Positions 23,349 to 37,504 of a DNA stretch of 64,000 nt are shown here, one piece after another; position 1 is the stretch's first letter; each line of letters begins with the position of its first letter. This stretch comes from Allacma fusca. Its lineage: Eukaryota; Arthropoda; Collembola; Symphypleona; Sminthuridae. Where the stretch lies: contig OX359250.1 in assembly GCA_947179485.1 (NCBI GenBank), positions 31,692,654 to 31,756,653 on the forward strand, in the 5' to 3' direction. Made by a program: the position numbers and the translations under genes. The notes under the pieces are model-generated. The model had not been told where the DNA came from, did no database searches, and saw only the letters and a program-made list of their open reading frames with translations.

Positions 23349-25599
23349 TTCGGAGTATAGATGCTGAAGAGCGTCCGCAAGAGAAATTCAGCTTCGTAAT
23401 GGTTCGTTCCTTGTCGGAGCTGCATTCTTCATTCATTCATAATCCAAGTGTTCCTTTATCTAGGCCATGGAGTGCCACGAAAACGCGACTCATAGCAATT
23501 GCCAAGAAATCCCAGATTTCACCGCTCTCTGCCGCGATATAAAAATATTTCCGGATAAACTTTTCCCCAAATACCTCGCAAACACGTAGATACTCCATTT
23601 GTGACAATCTATGACAGTGAGGCTTACTAATGCCAAACCACGTAACATGCTTTTAGCATAGCAAGGGACGGCGATAACGTGGAATTTTCATTTTGCGTAT
23701 ACTGATAAAACCTTGATATCGTTGGGGGCTTGAGGAACCCATGCATGCTTGCAGTGTACTGCACCACATAGCTGTAATGCACTGTAGCACACATCTCCTC
23801 TCCCACTGCACGGTAGAGCAGCATACTCACAAGAGCCAGGATCTCTGGCATATATCTCTCTTTCACTCTGTCCTGTCTGTGAGGGGCTCTCGGTGTATAG
23901 CAGGTATCCTCAAAGGCGATATCACATTTCTTTATTGTGTGTAGCACACGGCCGTCAGAATTCCTGTACATACATATGGGCCGCCGTACCTATAGATACA
24001 TTTATGACTGCAATCGAATCACGGCTAAATAGAATCAAATACATTTAAAGCCCATGTTACTTTCACCCCTTCCTCGGGTTCACATCGAATTTCGCTATGA
24101 TTCCCCATTAGAACAGATAACTTGGAGATTATCTTCAACATAGTCATTTCAAGCATTAACATACAACCTTGAGGGATATATCTCCGACACAGAGCTTCCT
24201 CCACACTCGTCTCTGTCTCGCTGTGACTCTATAACCCAATAGGAAGTTAAGGTTACTTAAACTCTAATATACTACAAAGCCACTCACTTGATTATCTATC
24301 TCTAGCCAGGCTGGGCCTCTACATGTGTACCCCGTCTCTGTACAAGCCCTTTTTAGTATGGATTACACTAGTGAAAATCTTCAGGATAGATGTAAATCTT
24401 CTCTCGGGATAGGCATAATAAGATGCTAATCTCGTAACACTTGATCTGTAACAATGAAGGAACTATACCCAGCTCTGGGGTGGACGGGTATTAAGCAGTA
24501 ATCATAATATAACATAAATAGCTCCCCGTTTTTTATATCACTAATAAACTCTACTGTTTTTATCCACGAGCAAATCTTGATTGCTTTATCCTTGTTTCTT
24601 CGGAATGCATGCAACCCCTCTGACCAGGTACGTATACACGAGTATATAGTGTAGATACATGTAGTGGCTCATTCTTTCCCTAACATGTTCCTCCATGAAT
24701 GTGTCCTACATGCCAGGAATTACACCCAGACAGGTATATATCCTCCACTGGGATATTTGTAAATAGTACAGGCATACTCGGGCGTGGGTATGCACAATAG
24801 CCTATTTTTTACAATTATTATTATCATACAAACGGAGGGAAATATTGCTGCATACTTATAAAATTTTATTAGTCCGTGGGTACTATGTCTACATAAATGG
24901 CAATAAATATTCTATGTGAAAAACGGAAGGATATTTAATGTAATTTCCATATGCGTAGCTACTTTACGCTCTCCGTGGGCTGAGCGGAACGTAGTTGTTA
25001 CAAGGGACTTCCTACCCGTGGAAATTCTACTTTCTAAGCTACAGGCCCATCCAGCCCCTGTCCATATACCTTGTAAATCCATGGGTGTATATATACAGAG
25101 TTGGCAGTTAAAACTTATGAACTTATGAGGCTTCTTGAGAAAGTCCATGGGAGTCGTGCGTGGGTACTCCGGCTATAGCTCCCGTTTGATATGATAATTT
25201 CCAATTAACTGGTTTAGATTTGCTACACTATAAAAATGTTCATTTACTCTTCATTTCCTTCCCCGGTACCTTCACTCCAGCGATTTCACGATTGGTTCGG
25301 CGTCCACACTCAGTGAATGGCATTCTCTCAAGCTTTACATCATATGCATAGAGTACTCCGGGACTAGGACTAGAGGCTAGGACTACCTCCTGTGAGAAAG
25401 TTCCACATGTGTATGATGTTAGTATTTCTTGAGGCAGTTGCCGTAACTTTGGTACAGAGAACGCGGTAAGTTTTATAAATTTACGAATAGCTGTAAAACC
25501 CCCATGAAGTTAATAGAATAATTGATGAAATTTCGTCATTTCTTTTCCATTGGAAAACTAACTGCGGATTGGGACAGTTGTATCCATTGCCCGCTACTC

Positions 25600-25601
<2 letters not shown>

Positions 25602-25670
<69 letters not shown>
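25602..25670 (+). repeat. Long (CA)n microsatellite
   Basis: About 34 uninterrupted CA units, the longest perfect repeat in the window. It is likely polymorphic and, being alternating purine-pyrimidine, could adopt Z-DNA. Confidence 0.97.
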
Positions 25671-25672
<2 letters not shown>

Positions 25673-27679
25673 TCCTTACACGTTCCATTTGTTCATGCTT
25701 ACTCCGTATGTTGCGGTATCGTTTCAAGGCCCTATATATTGACTACGTACAAGTATCTATCTGTATATACCCCATGTGTTCTCGGCTCCGAACTTCATAT
25801 TCCTGGGCCGAAGCCCTCTGTACAGCTTTGGAAACCCTTGTAGAAGGTCTGGATGGTATCTACCCGAAGCGGGTACTGCCTCTATAGGAGACCGGACTGT
25901 ACATACTCGGGAATTATAACCATCGGTAGGAAGACTGCCGGTGATGGCAGTACCTAAATTTACTAGAGCTCCGGAGGACTTGGCCTGTGTGCATTGTGAA
26001 GGTCTGACAGTGTAAATCTATCCACAGACATCTTTTCCAATGAAATGGTTTCTTGGAAAAAATGTATTGGTTTTTGGGTAGTCTTTACCCCATATACTGA
26101 CATATGGATGGGGACGTTACTTCTATTACCAATTGTCTAATGCATGCGCCACACGGTTTCACTGTAAGGTTTTTTAGACCTTCCCTTTAGCTTTTCCAAG
26201 CTTTTTTGCTGTAGTGTAGTGTACTGCTCCCAACTAGGACTACTACTGTCCTCATTGAAGTACATCTACGTGGATTGTAGCGAGGCTTCGGAGACAAGGA
26301 GGGAGTTATATGTATACATACAGAGAAGGATTTCTTTCTTACAGCAAGTACAAAGTACAAAACTTGAAAGACTTGTTACACTTGAAATTACTTGACGGTA
26401 CATATTGTATGCTCTTTTAGGAATTTCTATTTTGTTGACGAATGAACCTCAAACGATTTATACGTACAATTTGAGACAACCCAAGTAATACAATACGCTA
26501 TGAGACACAAGGACTCGATTGTCGGAGCGGATGGCACACTCTACCGTTGGAACCCATACCATTCCAATTTCCCAAAGAGTAGCTCCCCTGACGTACCGTC
26601 ATACATATATGAGTAGTGTACTTTAGCAAGGAATCAAATTCAAATCAGATTTTCGATACAGATCCTCCTCCCTCTTTTTTAATGTTAAAAACATGTCTTA
26701 CTTTCTTGTGGCTTAAGGTGTCTATAATAAATTTGATGTAGGAAATATATTCTAAAGAGGGAATAACTGTACCATGTAGTACTTAAGCGTAGCCATACAC
26801 AAAATCTGTACATAAATATGTAATATACAGTACACACACACACACAGAATCACCATAGTATAGACAGAACCGCCGAACATATTACGTTCGATGTAAAATG
26901 GAAATGCCCATGCGAACAAAAGGAACGTATAGTTTGGGGAAATAAATAGTCGGAGGGAAAAAATGGGATTTCGCATAGTCTCAAATATACTTATGGGGAA
27001 AACGGGAAGAGACTCTCCTATCACATTTTTATTATTCAAGGGAAAAGATGAATTGATTCCAGAGGGTAAAAAAAATCCTGGAAAGTAAGTAATGAAAGTA
27101 AGATGGGAAAATTAATGTGTTTATAAAAACTGGAATATTTTCAATAACGGGAGACCCATGGAGGGTACATGCCAGTGCCCTGCTCATATCTTCCCTCATG
27201 TGCTTCCCTATCCAGTAATAGATGGGTGACCGTGAAGTTCGGGAATAAAACAAGCCTAGTACTTGTAAGTCGGACATTTACATTGACGGTCGTATGGATT
27301 TTGTCTGAAACCATAAGAGTAAATAGACCCACCATGTGAAGCAGTTCCCATAAAATCTCAAGGAATGAAGGAGAATGTAACTATAAAAGGAGGATATGTG
27401 TGTACGTGTACCGGTGAACCCACACAACCGTATAGTGCCAAAGTGTATTACAAACTATAGTCTACCCCCAGAGATCCCAACCGACGATATATCTAGAATA
27501 ACGTATTTATTTTGTTATTAAGGGGAATTGTGATCCCACCAACTTGTGAATCCTCCTCATAGCTTTTTCATCTCACCACGCTCCTTCTACATGTGTAAAA
27601 GGAAATTTAATAGAGTTTCACGTACCTGGCGACTGATTTTTTTTATCAATAATCTATGCATGATCCTCTTTCCTCCTAT

Positions 27680-27704
27680 GTCTCTCTCTCTCTCTCTCTC
27701 TCTC
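27680..27704 (+). repeat. (CT)n microsatellite
   Basis: About 12 CT units, running into a C-interrupted tail. Confidence 0.9.
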
Positions 27705-29865
27705 CCTCTCACTCTCTAAGTTGTAATAGAGGACCGGAGTCCTGATAGAAAAAACATGTCTTTCCGCCCCGCTCTAAGGCTGAACAAAGTAGTCCGGAAA
27801 AATTGCCGTTGTTCTCCTAAGTCTTGTTTATAAAATCCGCATGCATCGTTCAAGGGAATTAGGTTAGGCCGGGAGCGGACAAAGATTGATTACCTTCCGA
27901 TGGTTGTGAATTCCTAGAGGCTTATGAGGATCTCTACGGCTCGGAATAGGTCTCCGAATGCTCGCCATGGTTGATCTTGTGGTCACTGCACTGTGGGTGT
28001 ACTCGACGACGAATGTTATATGTACAGCTCATGCACTAAGGCACCCTGGTTCAAAGACCTTGTGTATTATTATCTCAAATAAACATCCAAGTGATGTGTA
28101 CTCAGTGGAATAGGAATATCCGGGAGCACTTAGGTAATATGAACTTTACTATTTTGAGTAGAAAAACAACAACTTCCCGTGTATCCGGCACGATTGAAGT
28201 AACAAAGTAAGGGGTTTCAAAATCACTGCTGAATTATTTCAATTCAAGGGAATGCCTGATTCTACAATATAAAGGGTCAACTTCCAACATTTGAGCTAAC
28301 CACTCTAAATAAGAGTGTTAGGGAATGATCAAGGACTGCCTAACAACTGCCTCGTCTGAAGTTTTGTAGGGAGCCATAACTAAGCACTACCTGCACCTTA
28401 CAGTGGGAAAAGTTAACTGAGGGTTGTACACTTGATTGTTTTTTGGAACTGGTGAGAGACGTGTGGCAACAACTAAATATCCATCTAGAAATAATTTTCA
28501 CATTGGTGCAAATAATGCAACAGGGATACAATGAAGCACGCTTCCTGTCCAAACCACAAATACGTGTCTTTTGTAAAGTTCTCTCTTTCCTGGCAAGTGG
28601 AACTGATTTCTTCATCATCAAGCTAAAAATACGTAAGTCGGTAAAATCCTACAGCTGCAGCCCCCGAGTCAAGCAACAGCTTTACACTACAAGTACACAC
28701 ACACACACATCTATATAATCTCTTCGGAGGCCACCTTCCCCAGCTCATCGTCGTCGTCTTCTTCATCTTCATCACAGACTCTTGACTATAAGGTACTCAT
28801 ATATCCTTCTGTACTTAGCTCAACGTACTTGAGATTTTAGAATCAAGTTCTCTCATGCAGATTCGAATTCGAGACGGAGCACATTTCAACTTTTGCGTAT
28901 TACTCAACATCAGTCACCATTGAACCAACCACGTTAACTTATTCACAGCTACTATCCTTACTTTCTGATCCTGTCTTTCCCTTTTCTAAATCAATGGCTC
29001 TTTAACCGCACTCCGTCTCTCACGCACTAGGTCTATGCGTAAAACATCATCCTCTAGATAAGTCAAATTACACTGCATTAAACCAAGGCTATTAGACTCC
29101 GGCTAATGGGTGAGCAAGTCCGGGAGAGGATTTTGATCACCGTGCAAAGGTGCAAGTCAATGGGAAGTTTAAAATTAAAATCCTTGTTGTAGATTCCAAG
29201 TTTTGAGTACCAGCACTTGAGTTGATACAAATATCTACTGCAGAGAGGATTCAATGATGTCTCTGTACGTAGAAAGCTCACCATAGAGAGAATTTCCCGA
29301 GGTTGTATGTACAACAAATTCTATTTGAAATAACTTGAGGAGTCTATTTACATGAAGTAGTTTACATCATTGAACCTTCAATCGACGGAGATTTCTGAAA
29401 TTCTCAACTCTCTTGACTCAAATAGCAGAGCTTGAGTAGCACTGTGTAACTGTAGCAAAAAGACGTTACTTGCTCATCAAGTTACTCCGACTGTCGTTAA
29501 AGGCAAACTAGGAGTGTCAGGTTTGAAAGATTGAATATACTGGGAGAGCTTGGCATTACCATAAACACAAATGGGAAGGAGTGGAGATTCAGTTGGGAGA
29601 AAATACAATCATAATTGTACTCTCTGGCTCGTGTAAAAGATGCTTCTGTTGCTCCAAGAAACTCTCATTGTGGAGGGACTCCGTTTTGCGCCAGTGTCTA
29701 ATCAGCATTGAAAGTAGTGTGAGCGTGCAATATACTCTTATAATTATTAAGATTACTTTCACACTCGACATATCGCTTCGGTCTTCCTACTATCAATACT
29801 ACTACACACAGGGGATGTACATATATACGTACATACGTCATATATGGCAACTCTTCCCTGCCCAT

Positions 29866-29891
29866 GTCTCTCTCTTTCTCTCTCTCTCTCT
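29866..29891 (+). repeat. (CT)n microsatellite
   Basis: CT dinucleotides with one TT interruption. Confidence 0.88.
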
Positions 29892-30593
29892 GGGTGTCTT
29901 TTCTTTCCGAGAATTTATACAACCTGCAATGATCACTTCCATAACTATAAACAAATGTTACTTTCTCCTTTGGAAACTATCTACCAGGCCCCGGATACCA
30001 TACCATTTGTAAGAATAGTCTGACTTGTGTCAAGGAACCAACACACCAACTTGGATCTATTCTTGGAAATTGACAAAACTATGATAATTATATAGATGCT
30101 ATCGTAAAAGCAATGAATTCCAAATAAGCCGATCGTATCTCCATCCTATCGAATTCAGCTAACTATTTCTAGCGCGAACAGAGTCCTCGAGCTAAACATT
30201 TCCCCTGTAATGCTCCCTCTATACAGTAGAAAGTTCCCTCAGTTTAAATTCGAAAGTATTCTTTCTCTCTACTATTTTCTAAATAATATTCCTTTACTCT
30301 TTTTTACCCCTCGGATAAATAGAGTAAACACATTTCCAAAAACTGATATCTACCATGTAACTTTAGTAGAGAAACCCATTTTGATTCCAGTGATCAACTC
30401 TGTTATTGGCCATTACGCTAGAAAATACATACATGCCGAGTTACTGTCTTTAATTTCCTGTACAGTGGCAGTTTGTTAAATGTAAATACATTTTTTGCAG
30501 AATATTTGAGGAGCTGAGCTTGGATGTGGTAGGATGGAGTATCTTGATGTTCCTTCGTAGATGACAGCCTTACATACCTGCAACTGTCACTAC

Positions 30594-30618
30594 TATGTAT
30601 GTATGTATGTATGTATGT
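30594..30618 (+). repeat. (TATG)n tetranucleotide repeat
   Basis: About six uninterrupted TATG units. Confidence 0.9.
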
Positions 30619-31636
30619 GAGAGGGTTGAGTTTAATAAGAAGATGGCGTTGAGTAGGAAAAAGACGGGAATAAAAAAGGGAAATAAAAAGTGGTTGCATG
30701 TGAGGAGAGTGGAGCATACCGAGGTTAATAGTGTGAGGAAAAATGCAACAGACACATCATCCAGGAGGGCTGAGGAATTTGTAATTCAAATTTTTAAAGA
30801 TTTTAATGCAACCCTGGGATCAGGATTAAATATACCCATGGTTTGAGCCTTAACCAGTTGTAGTATGAGAGAGGTGATTTGATCGTAGCTAAAAATTGAC
30901 TAATTTTGGTGTATTTATGACTCAGGAGGTTCAGTTTTATTTCAAGAGGCACTTCCTTTCCTGCCTAAAATTAGCTGGAAATTGAACACTAGAGAGGAGA
31001 ATGCATGCATAATGTATAGAGTTTTGAGACGAAACAAGAGTAAGCCTCAACTTGGAGACTACCACTTGTAAGTTCAGTATGTATCCATGGGACGACGGGT
31101 ATAATTCCACTGTGAGGTAAACAAAAGAGAGAAAGTTGAGAAAGCCAATTGAGTAATAGTTAACTGGAAAAGTATAAAAGCTTGTGCAGGCGGAACAACA
31201 TACGTTTTTCCCAAGCTTGTTGCATGTTCCAGTACCTGACTTGTCTCTCTCTCACTCTCTTTTCTCACAAGTTGAATTGAGTGTTGTTGGCGTCAGCTCA
31301 TATATACCAGAGAGCTACGGAATAATAACGGTGTCACAACTTGCTAGATTTGTAACCAAAACTGTTGGTAACAAATTAAAGGTGTTACTTTCCTCTCTTG
31401 TTTACTACTCGTACTACACTGGAAATAATTAATTTATATTGAAGAGTTGACACGCAAATTCTAATGGCATTTTAATCCAACCATCTATATTTATGTTTTC
31501 ATTACCAATTCGATCGATACTACCATTCGGATTCATTTCCACTATTATCACCGTCTGACGGGGAACTCGTCCAAAAATACCCTACCATGGACTCACATGT
31601 ATGTATCTACAGCATTAACGATTTTTATGGCCACTC

Positions 31637-31668
31637 GCACACACACACACACACATACACATACATAC
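31637..31668 (+). repeat. (CA)n with TACA interruptions
   Basis: CA dinucleotides degrading into TACA/CATA units. Confidence 0.88.
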
Positions 31669-34185
31669 AAGAACTTCCCCAAACTTTTTAAAACTTACTC
31701 ACATACATGTCTGCCCCTATCATAAGGACATTTTCCTGGATGCTCCTTCAGGTAACTTTTAGTTCCGGCCCTCAAGAGTAGTTTTTTTTTCGACCACAAC
31801 AAATAAATTCCTTGGACAAGTCTAGTGTTGTATTTCTTGTCTATTTCTGTGTCTATGTCTATGTCTCTACAATCTAATGTATTACCTGGAAACAAAACTT
31901 CCAACCCTTTTAATTCAGAAGAGACGTTTACCCCAATCCCGCATTCATAATGTCTTTTGAAAATCAACGACTCGTTGATTGTATTATTTTTTGAAACCAT
32001 AAATTGAAAAACAAACTATTAGTTTGACATTTCACGGAGAGGTTAGTCGGACTAAATCAATGGAAAATGTGTCAACTCCAAATAACCTGGTCCGTCCGCA
32101 CGTTTGTAAAATTCCCATAAAAACGAACGTGAGGGATGTACTTCATCCTGGGTTTATCATGTAGGGGAGTCAAACTTATAGATATACATAGAGATGCTGA
32201 GTGTGAGTTGGAAAACGGAGCTGGACAGGAAATGGAAAAATGAGCATCTCCACCATGTGAAACAAAAATTGATCAAAATTAATGTCCCATTCCGGTGCTA
32301 CCATGCGTGCTCAATGTCCGTTTGAGAGTGAGTTTGGTGCTCCTCATCAAGAGAGGGGTAAATACTAATGTTGATGGTTCAAATGTGAATCCAAAAACTG
32401 CTCCCCCCTTGAAATGCATTATGAATTGTAATATTTTGTGTGAGTGATGAGCTTACTATATTGGTCGGTGTGTTGTGAATGCATGGCATAGACAAGGGAA
32501 CTTTTACATATTATTTTATTTTATTTTATAATAATCCATGGACTAACCTGTGAACTGGAAAGGACTGGCTCTTCAGCTTCCAGGGTGTTCCGTTGGGTAC
32601 GCCGGGACATGTCTTCATTGTGCACGACGATCATAAGGGGTTCACATCAACATAATTATGCAAATTCCCACCTCTCAATCGGAGCACCGTCATCACTTGG
32701 TTATCATCGTGCTCGGATCCGCGTCATATAGATTTCCTTAGACTATATGGAGCATACCAAATTAAATTAAAGTATATTTGACAACATGTAAACGCCCAGT
32801 TTGTATCCGATTTCCTAATTTCTGGAAGATTTAGAAGCACATCGCAAATGAAGGTATTAGTAATTCCGATCGTTGTATGTCAAATGGAGGGGGTTACGTC
32901 AAGCTGTACAGTATATATATATATACAAATGTCTCTATACTTGAGTACAGACTCAGAGATCGGTATCAAGGAGTGTTATCAATTTACACCCAGCTTCACA
33001 TGACCAGGTTGACTCCAGGCTAAAGTTACATTCCACAGTCAATACTTCATGGTGTGCACGATCATTTCCATGAGAACAGGGTTAAGAACGGTGGAATTCT
33101 TCCAATGGTAATGTTTATATATATCAAGGGAACTTTTTACGGTTTGATGGGAAGATGTGTACTGTATGTGCCAGTACACGGGGAATTCCCGAGCTTGATG
33201 AGGCTTTGAGTGAGTCAGGTGAAACAAACTGTTGTATAGGATGTAGAATATAAAGACTATTGCCAAAGAGGTGGAATAACCACCTCGCGGCAAATGTGAT
33301 TTCACTACAGGTGTTACCACCACGATGACGGTTTCTCCCCGAGAGAAAAAAAAAATTATAACAGATTCGGTAATTCAAAATTCCTGGAATCAAAATGAGC
33401 TCAGAAATGGTCAAAAGTTGTCACAGTTTTCATACTTCTTTTTTTTTTGATATCAGAGTTTTGGTAATTAAATTCTTGACATTCGATGAATAGAATGATA
33501 TGAATTTTTCCTCAACCTCTTGCTTCCTCTATTTGCCAGGCTGGTGGAAGTATTTGTTGAGGTATTTGAAGGTGCTTCAAGTTGAGAGTAATAAATAGTT
33601 TGAATATTTTTTTTTTAAAAGCACACAAATTCGTTCGTATCAGGCTGATACGGCTTTCCCTGAGAAAGGATATAACACTAGAGAAGGGACTTGGTTTTGT
33701 TTTGTTTTTTTTCTCCAGACGAGAGGGAATTAAAGAACGATACTTTTAGGATGCAAGTATTAGCATGTTTTGAGCTTATTCATTCCTTCCTGCCTCCATG
33801 ACCTGGAAGTATTGCCGTGAGCTGTGGAGCAATGGTAAGGAATTTCCAGACGACGGGTTGACAGTAATGAATGGGCAAATTTTTACAATGGCCATGACTC
33901 GGAAGAAATGGTCGTGTGAAATAAAAAGTAAAGTATTGGGGGGGAGTTGTCGTGTGGCCGTATTAAATGTGTAAACACTTGTTACGCACTGTTGAGTATG
34001 AGGAAGAAAAAGGTTGAGTCAACTTGGGTTTTTAATGTGTTGAATTCGTGACTTCATTAGAACTGATTATGGGAAAGTAACACTTGGGACATTGAATTGG
34101 CATTAAGTCCTGAACTAATTTTACAATGATGTCCGGTTTCTTACGACCTGTGCCCATCATGGGTGGAAATGAGTTGTCCCTTTTC

Positions 34186-34222
34186 CTCTCTCTCTCTCTC
34201 TCTCTCTGTCTGTCTGTCTGTG
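34186..34222 (+). repeat. (CT)n then (GTCT)n microsatellite
   Basis: A CT tract followed directly by four GTCT units. Confidence 0.92.
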
Positions 34223-34300
34223 TATAGATTCCCTGTTTTGAAACTAGGAGTTTTGTCCCACTCTCCTTCTCCTAGTATTATGACATACTCTCGGGTAACA

Positions 34301-34329
34301 ACTCTCTCTCTCTCTCTCTCTCTCTCTCC
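34301..34329 (+). repeat. (CT)n microsatellite
   Basis: About 14 CT units. Confidence 0.93.
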
Positions 34330-35207
34330 CTTTTCCTCTCTCACACACAAACAACGGAGGAAGAGAAACCAAGCCCGATAAAACGGGAACGTCTCGAGTA
34401 TAGTGAAGAAAGAGAGCAGAGCACAATCAACAGTTTGCGGAATTTATCGTTTTATTACAGAGTAGGTTGGTTTACGGTGAGGGGATGTGCTGCTGCTTGT
34501 AACTCGTGTAACTTCATGCTTCCAGTATGTAAAGGAACGATGACTATAATGAGATGGATGGGATAGAGGAGTTTACCAAGGCAAAGGAGAGCCTAGTCCC
34601 ATGGAATATAACATTTTTTTCCCTTTTCGGTTCGTTCAGGCGCACAGGTTGCTATCCGTTGCAGACCGACTTGTTTTATCGACCCAGGTCGGAGATCTGC
34701 AGAACCGCAGCGCCTTCATCCATACCTATACCCATAGGTCATGACTACATTCGCTCCATATACTTTCGCTACGCTGACGAGTTTCGCACAAGAGATAACC
34801 AAGGGCTGGGCCTCTCTACCATTTGCACATTGCAAAATCTCCCGTTCCATGAGTTTTCTCTACTCTGGGAGTCATGTCTCCTTTCCCGACAGACTCTACT
34901 CACATGCATATGTATGTATGTATGTATGGGGGGCTTGAGATATACTCCGGCCCTCGTACTTATCCTTTTTTGCTCACCATCGTTGACGCTTACTCGTTCC
35001 TGTTTTCCGTGTGTAAACTTCTTAGTCAGATGTGATAAAGATGGGATATCCTATAGATTCATGAGGAGTAAATTCCAAATAGTACCAGTTGTACTCACTC
35101 GGTTTGCTCTCGAAGGCCTCTGTCGGCCGGACTCGGGAGTATCATCTGAGTCAATTCTACGTCAGTACATAACATATGTATACACCGCATGCTTTCTCGT
35201 CCCTCTC

Positions 35208-35208
<1 letters not shown>

Positions 35209-35249
<41 letters not shown>
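35209..35249 (+). repeat. Compound (CT)n(CA)n microsatellite
   Basis: About 15 CT units run directly into five or so CA units. Confidence 0.93.
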
Positions 35250-37500
35250 AGTTGAACTCAAGAGCAGCGTTTCGAACGCTACTTTCGAGTACAGCTGGAG
35301 TGCTGGAGTGAGAGGGAGACAATGCAGAGTCTGATTTGGACGACACGTGTTGTATATATTAAGCAGCCGCTGAATGGTTATACCTTGGCACAGCCCAAGA
35401 ACAACAGAGAGAGCAATGCGCTTTTGGACACCCTCTAAATAATCACGCAAGAACTTTCTCTTATTTCATCTTAGAAGATCTTTCCCGTATAAGTTTTTAG
35501 CGCTTGCCACAGTAATGTGTGTGGTGTCTTTCCCTTACACCAACCAACTACCGACGGAGTTCCGTCAACAAAAATTATGCTCCTTCGTCAACCCAACCCT
35601 ATACTCATCCTATTGTCAGAGTCCTCATCTTGCAGGACACATGGCCTGTCCACAATTCTTGGATTAATTCATGGAAAGTTTTTTGGGAACGGTTCTCCTC
35701 ACAGGGCTCAAGATGCCTCAAACTTTCTAGCTGGCTGTCTCTGGCCTATCCCGGAGCATATGCCTCATGCCTCGATCCCCTCACAGTGGGCCTCATTGTG
35801 CAACTTGGCAATTCTCAATCTCCTTCTCGCTCCGTACATCTACAATTCATTATTTTATCTTTACACCAGATGTCAGAAGGTTGAATAATTCCGTCATTCA
35901 TTAGCAGGAAGGATTCTCTCCGGCTCTCTTCCTCTCCTCTCTCTCTCCCTTTCGTCTCTTTCTCCAATTATGACACGTGGGTTTACTCCATATTTGCCTA
36001 TGGCTGCTTTATTCTCGGCTGATGAAGCTTTACCAATAAATAAATAATTTCTCCGAATCTCTCTCTCCATTTACTCTCCTCTCCGGTCTCACCTTCAGGC
36101 TTTTCCTATTTTCCTAAATGAATGTAGGAAATATACTTTTCAGGTTGACTTTGACCCTCTATAAATAGATTTCATTTTATTTTCTCATAATAATTTGTGT
36201 TATTTTTGGGCGGTCATTTTCTTTCATGCTCCCAACTCTTTTGCATTTGAGACTCTCAAATGTAACCCGTTTATTTGTTCATCCACCACCACCTCAGGAC
36301 CGCTGGCTCGATTAGTTTTATTTACAGTTGGTTTCTGTTCCGAAAGACGTAAAAGTGTTAAATAAATCTGATATTGTTTTGCTCCTCAAATGTATTTTAT
36401 GGGCTTTTGAATGATAGTTTACTTTTCCGTGCCAAAAAAATTGTTGATGATCCTCTGAGCTAAAATAAGAATAAAATATGTATACATTTAAACTGTGGAT
36501 ATGTCAGAACATTGGGCTTGTATCGTAAACTAAAGTAATGCCTATATTTTATTTTAATACTCCAAATTTATTTCATTCGGTTTATTTATAGTTCCTTCGC
36601 TATTATTAGTACTGGAATTTTTTCAGCCGATTATTTAATAACTGATTGCTAGGCTACACTAGAAAATTTTGAAGTAGGTACTCAAAAAGAACTTGAGGAT
36701 TTATAGTTAAAACCTTCATCAGACGCATGATTTGAAAATAGATTATTAGAATTTCGAATGCTATCCGATTTTCTGGAATCCAGAATAATACTCATAACCC
36801 TGCAGTCACTTCAGATATTAGTTAATAATGGAACCTGCTACTCGTACTGCATTACTACTATACACCACAGCTATCCCTCCTACATCAAAATTGAATATTA
36901 AAGCTTCCTGCCAACTTAACAAGATGGATTACCTTCGGGAGGTTCCCAGAAAAAAAAATACTGTATTAAGATTTGAATTACCAAATTGAAGGAGGAAACT
37001 TTGATAAGGAGAATAAGGAACAGAAGAATCCAAGTTGAAAAAGTTTTACGAACGACGTGTACAAACAACATATGTATTTATAAGAAATAGGAGGCGTCGG
37101 AATGGAAGGGGACCATCCAAACACACCTACCATGGGATTTTTATTCTAAAAAGTGTATTTCCCTAGAAAGCTACTAGAAGAGCTAATATAATTTACCACG
37201 AAAATCATACAGTCCATATTTTGTAAGTTGAAAGGAAGCCAGTGAAGGCAAGACACTCTAAGCGAGTTACGCAATTTCTTAACCGAGAAATACAATTCCT
37301 TCTCCCGTCCCAAAATACAATGCATATTATTTTACAGGTTTCCTATTTGATAACATTTTATGCTACTAGGCTCTGAAAATTTGAATTTATTAAAAACAAT
37401 ATAAATTCTTAATTTTTAGAAAATTTTAAAAATGAAATTCCCGTCGAAACGAAAAATTCTCCGGAGACTAAGTACAACATGCATATGTGAGCATATGTAT

Positions 37501-37504
37501 GTAT
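37501..37504 (+). repeat. Target-site duplication, left copy
   Basis: GTAT immediately before the 5' LTR. Its partner is 44932-44935. Four bases is a normal target-duplication size for Ty3/Gypsy integrases. Confidence 0.85.

Larger units (their letters stand above)
13043..37500. other. Long region without a firm gene; probably includes 5' intron of Ca-beta
   Basis: The Ca-beta exon at 13042 opens with an acceptor, so at least the near part of this region must be intron. No further exon of that gene could be identified. The region is rich in microsatellites, which are listed separately. A few open frames stand out by length only (18305-18505, 34554-35255, 35517-35888), none with a recognised domain. 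No tRNA, rRNA or transposase signature was seen. Confidence 0.55.

Noticed and set aside
25481..25887. Cys-Val and Thr-His repeat open frames
   Set aside because: Translations of the (CA)n microsatellite at 25602-25670.
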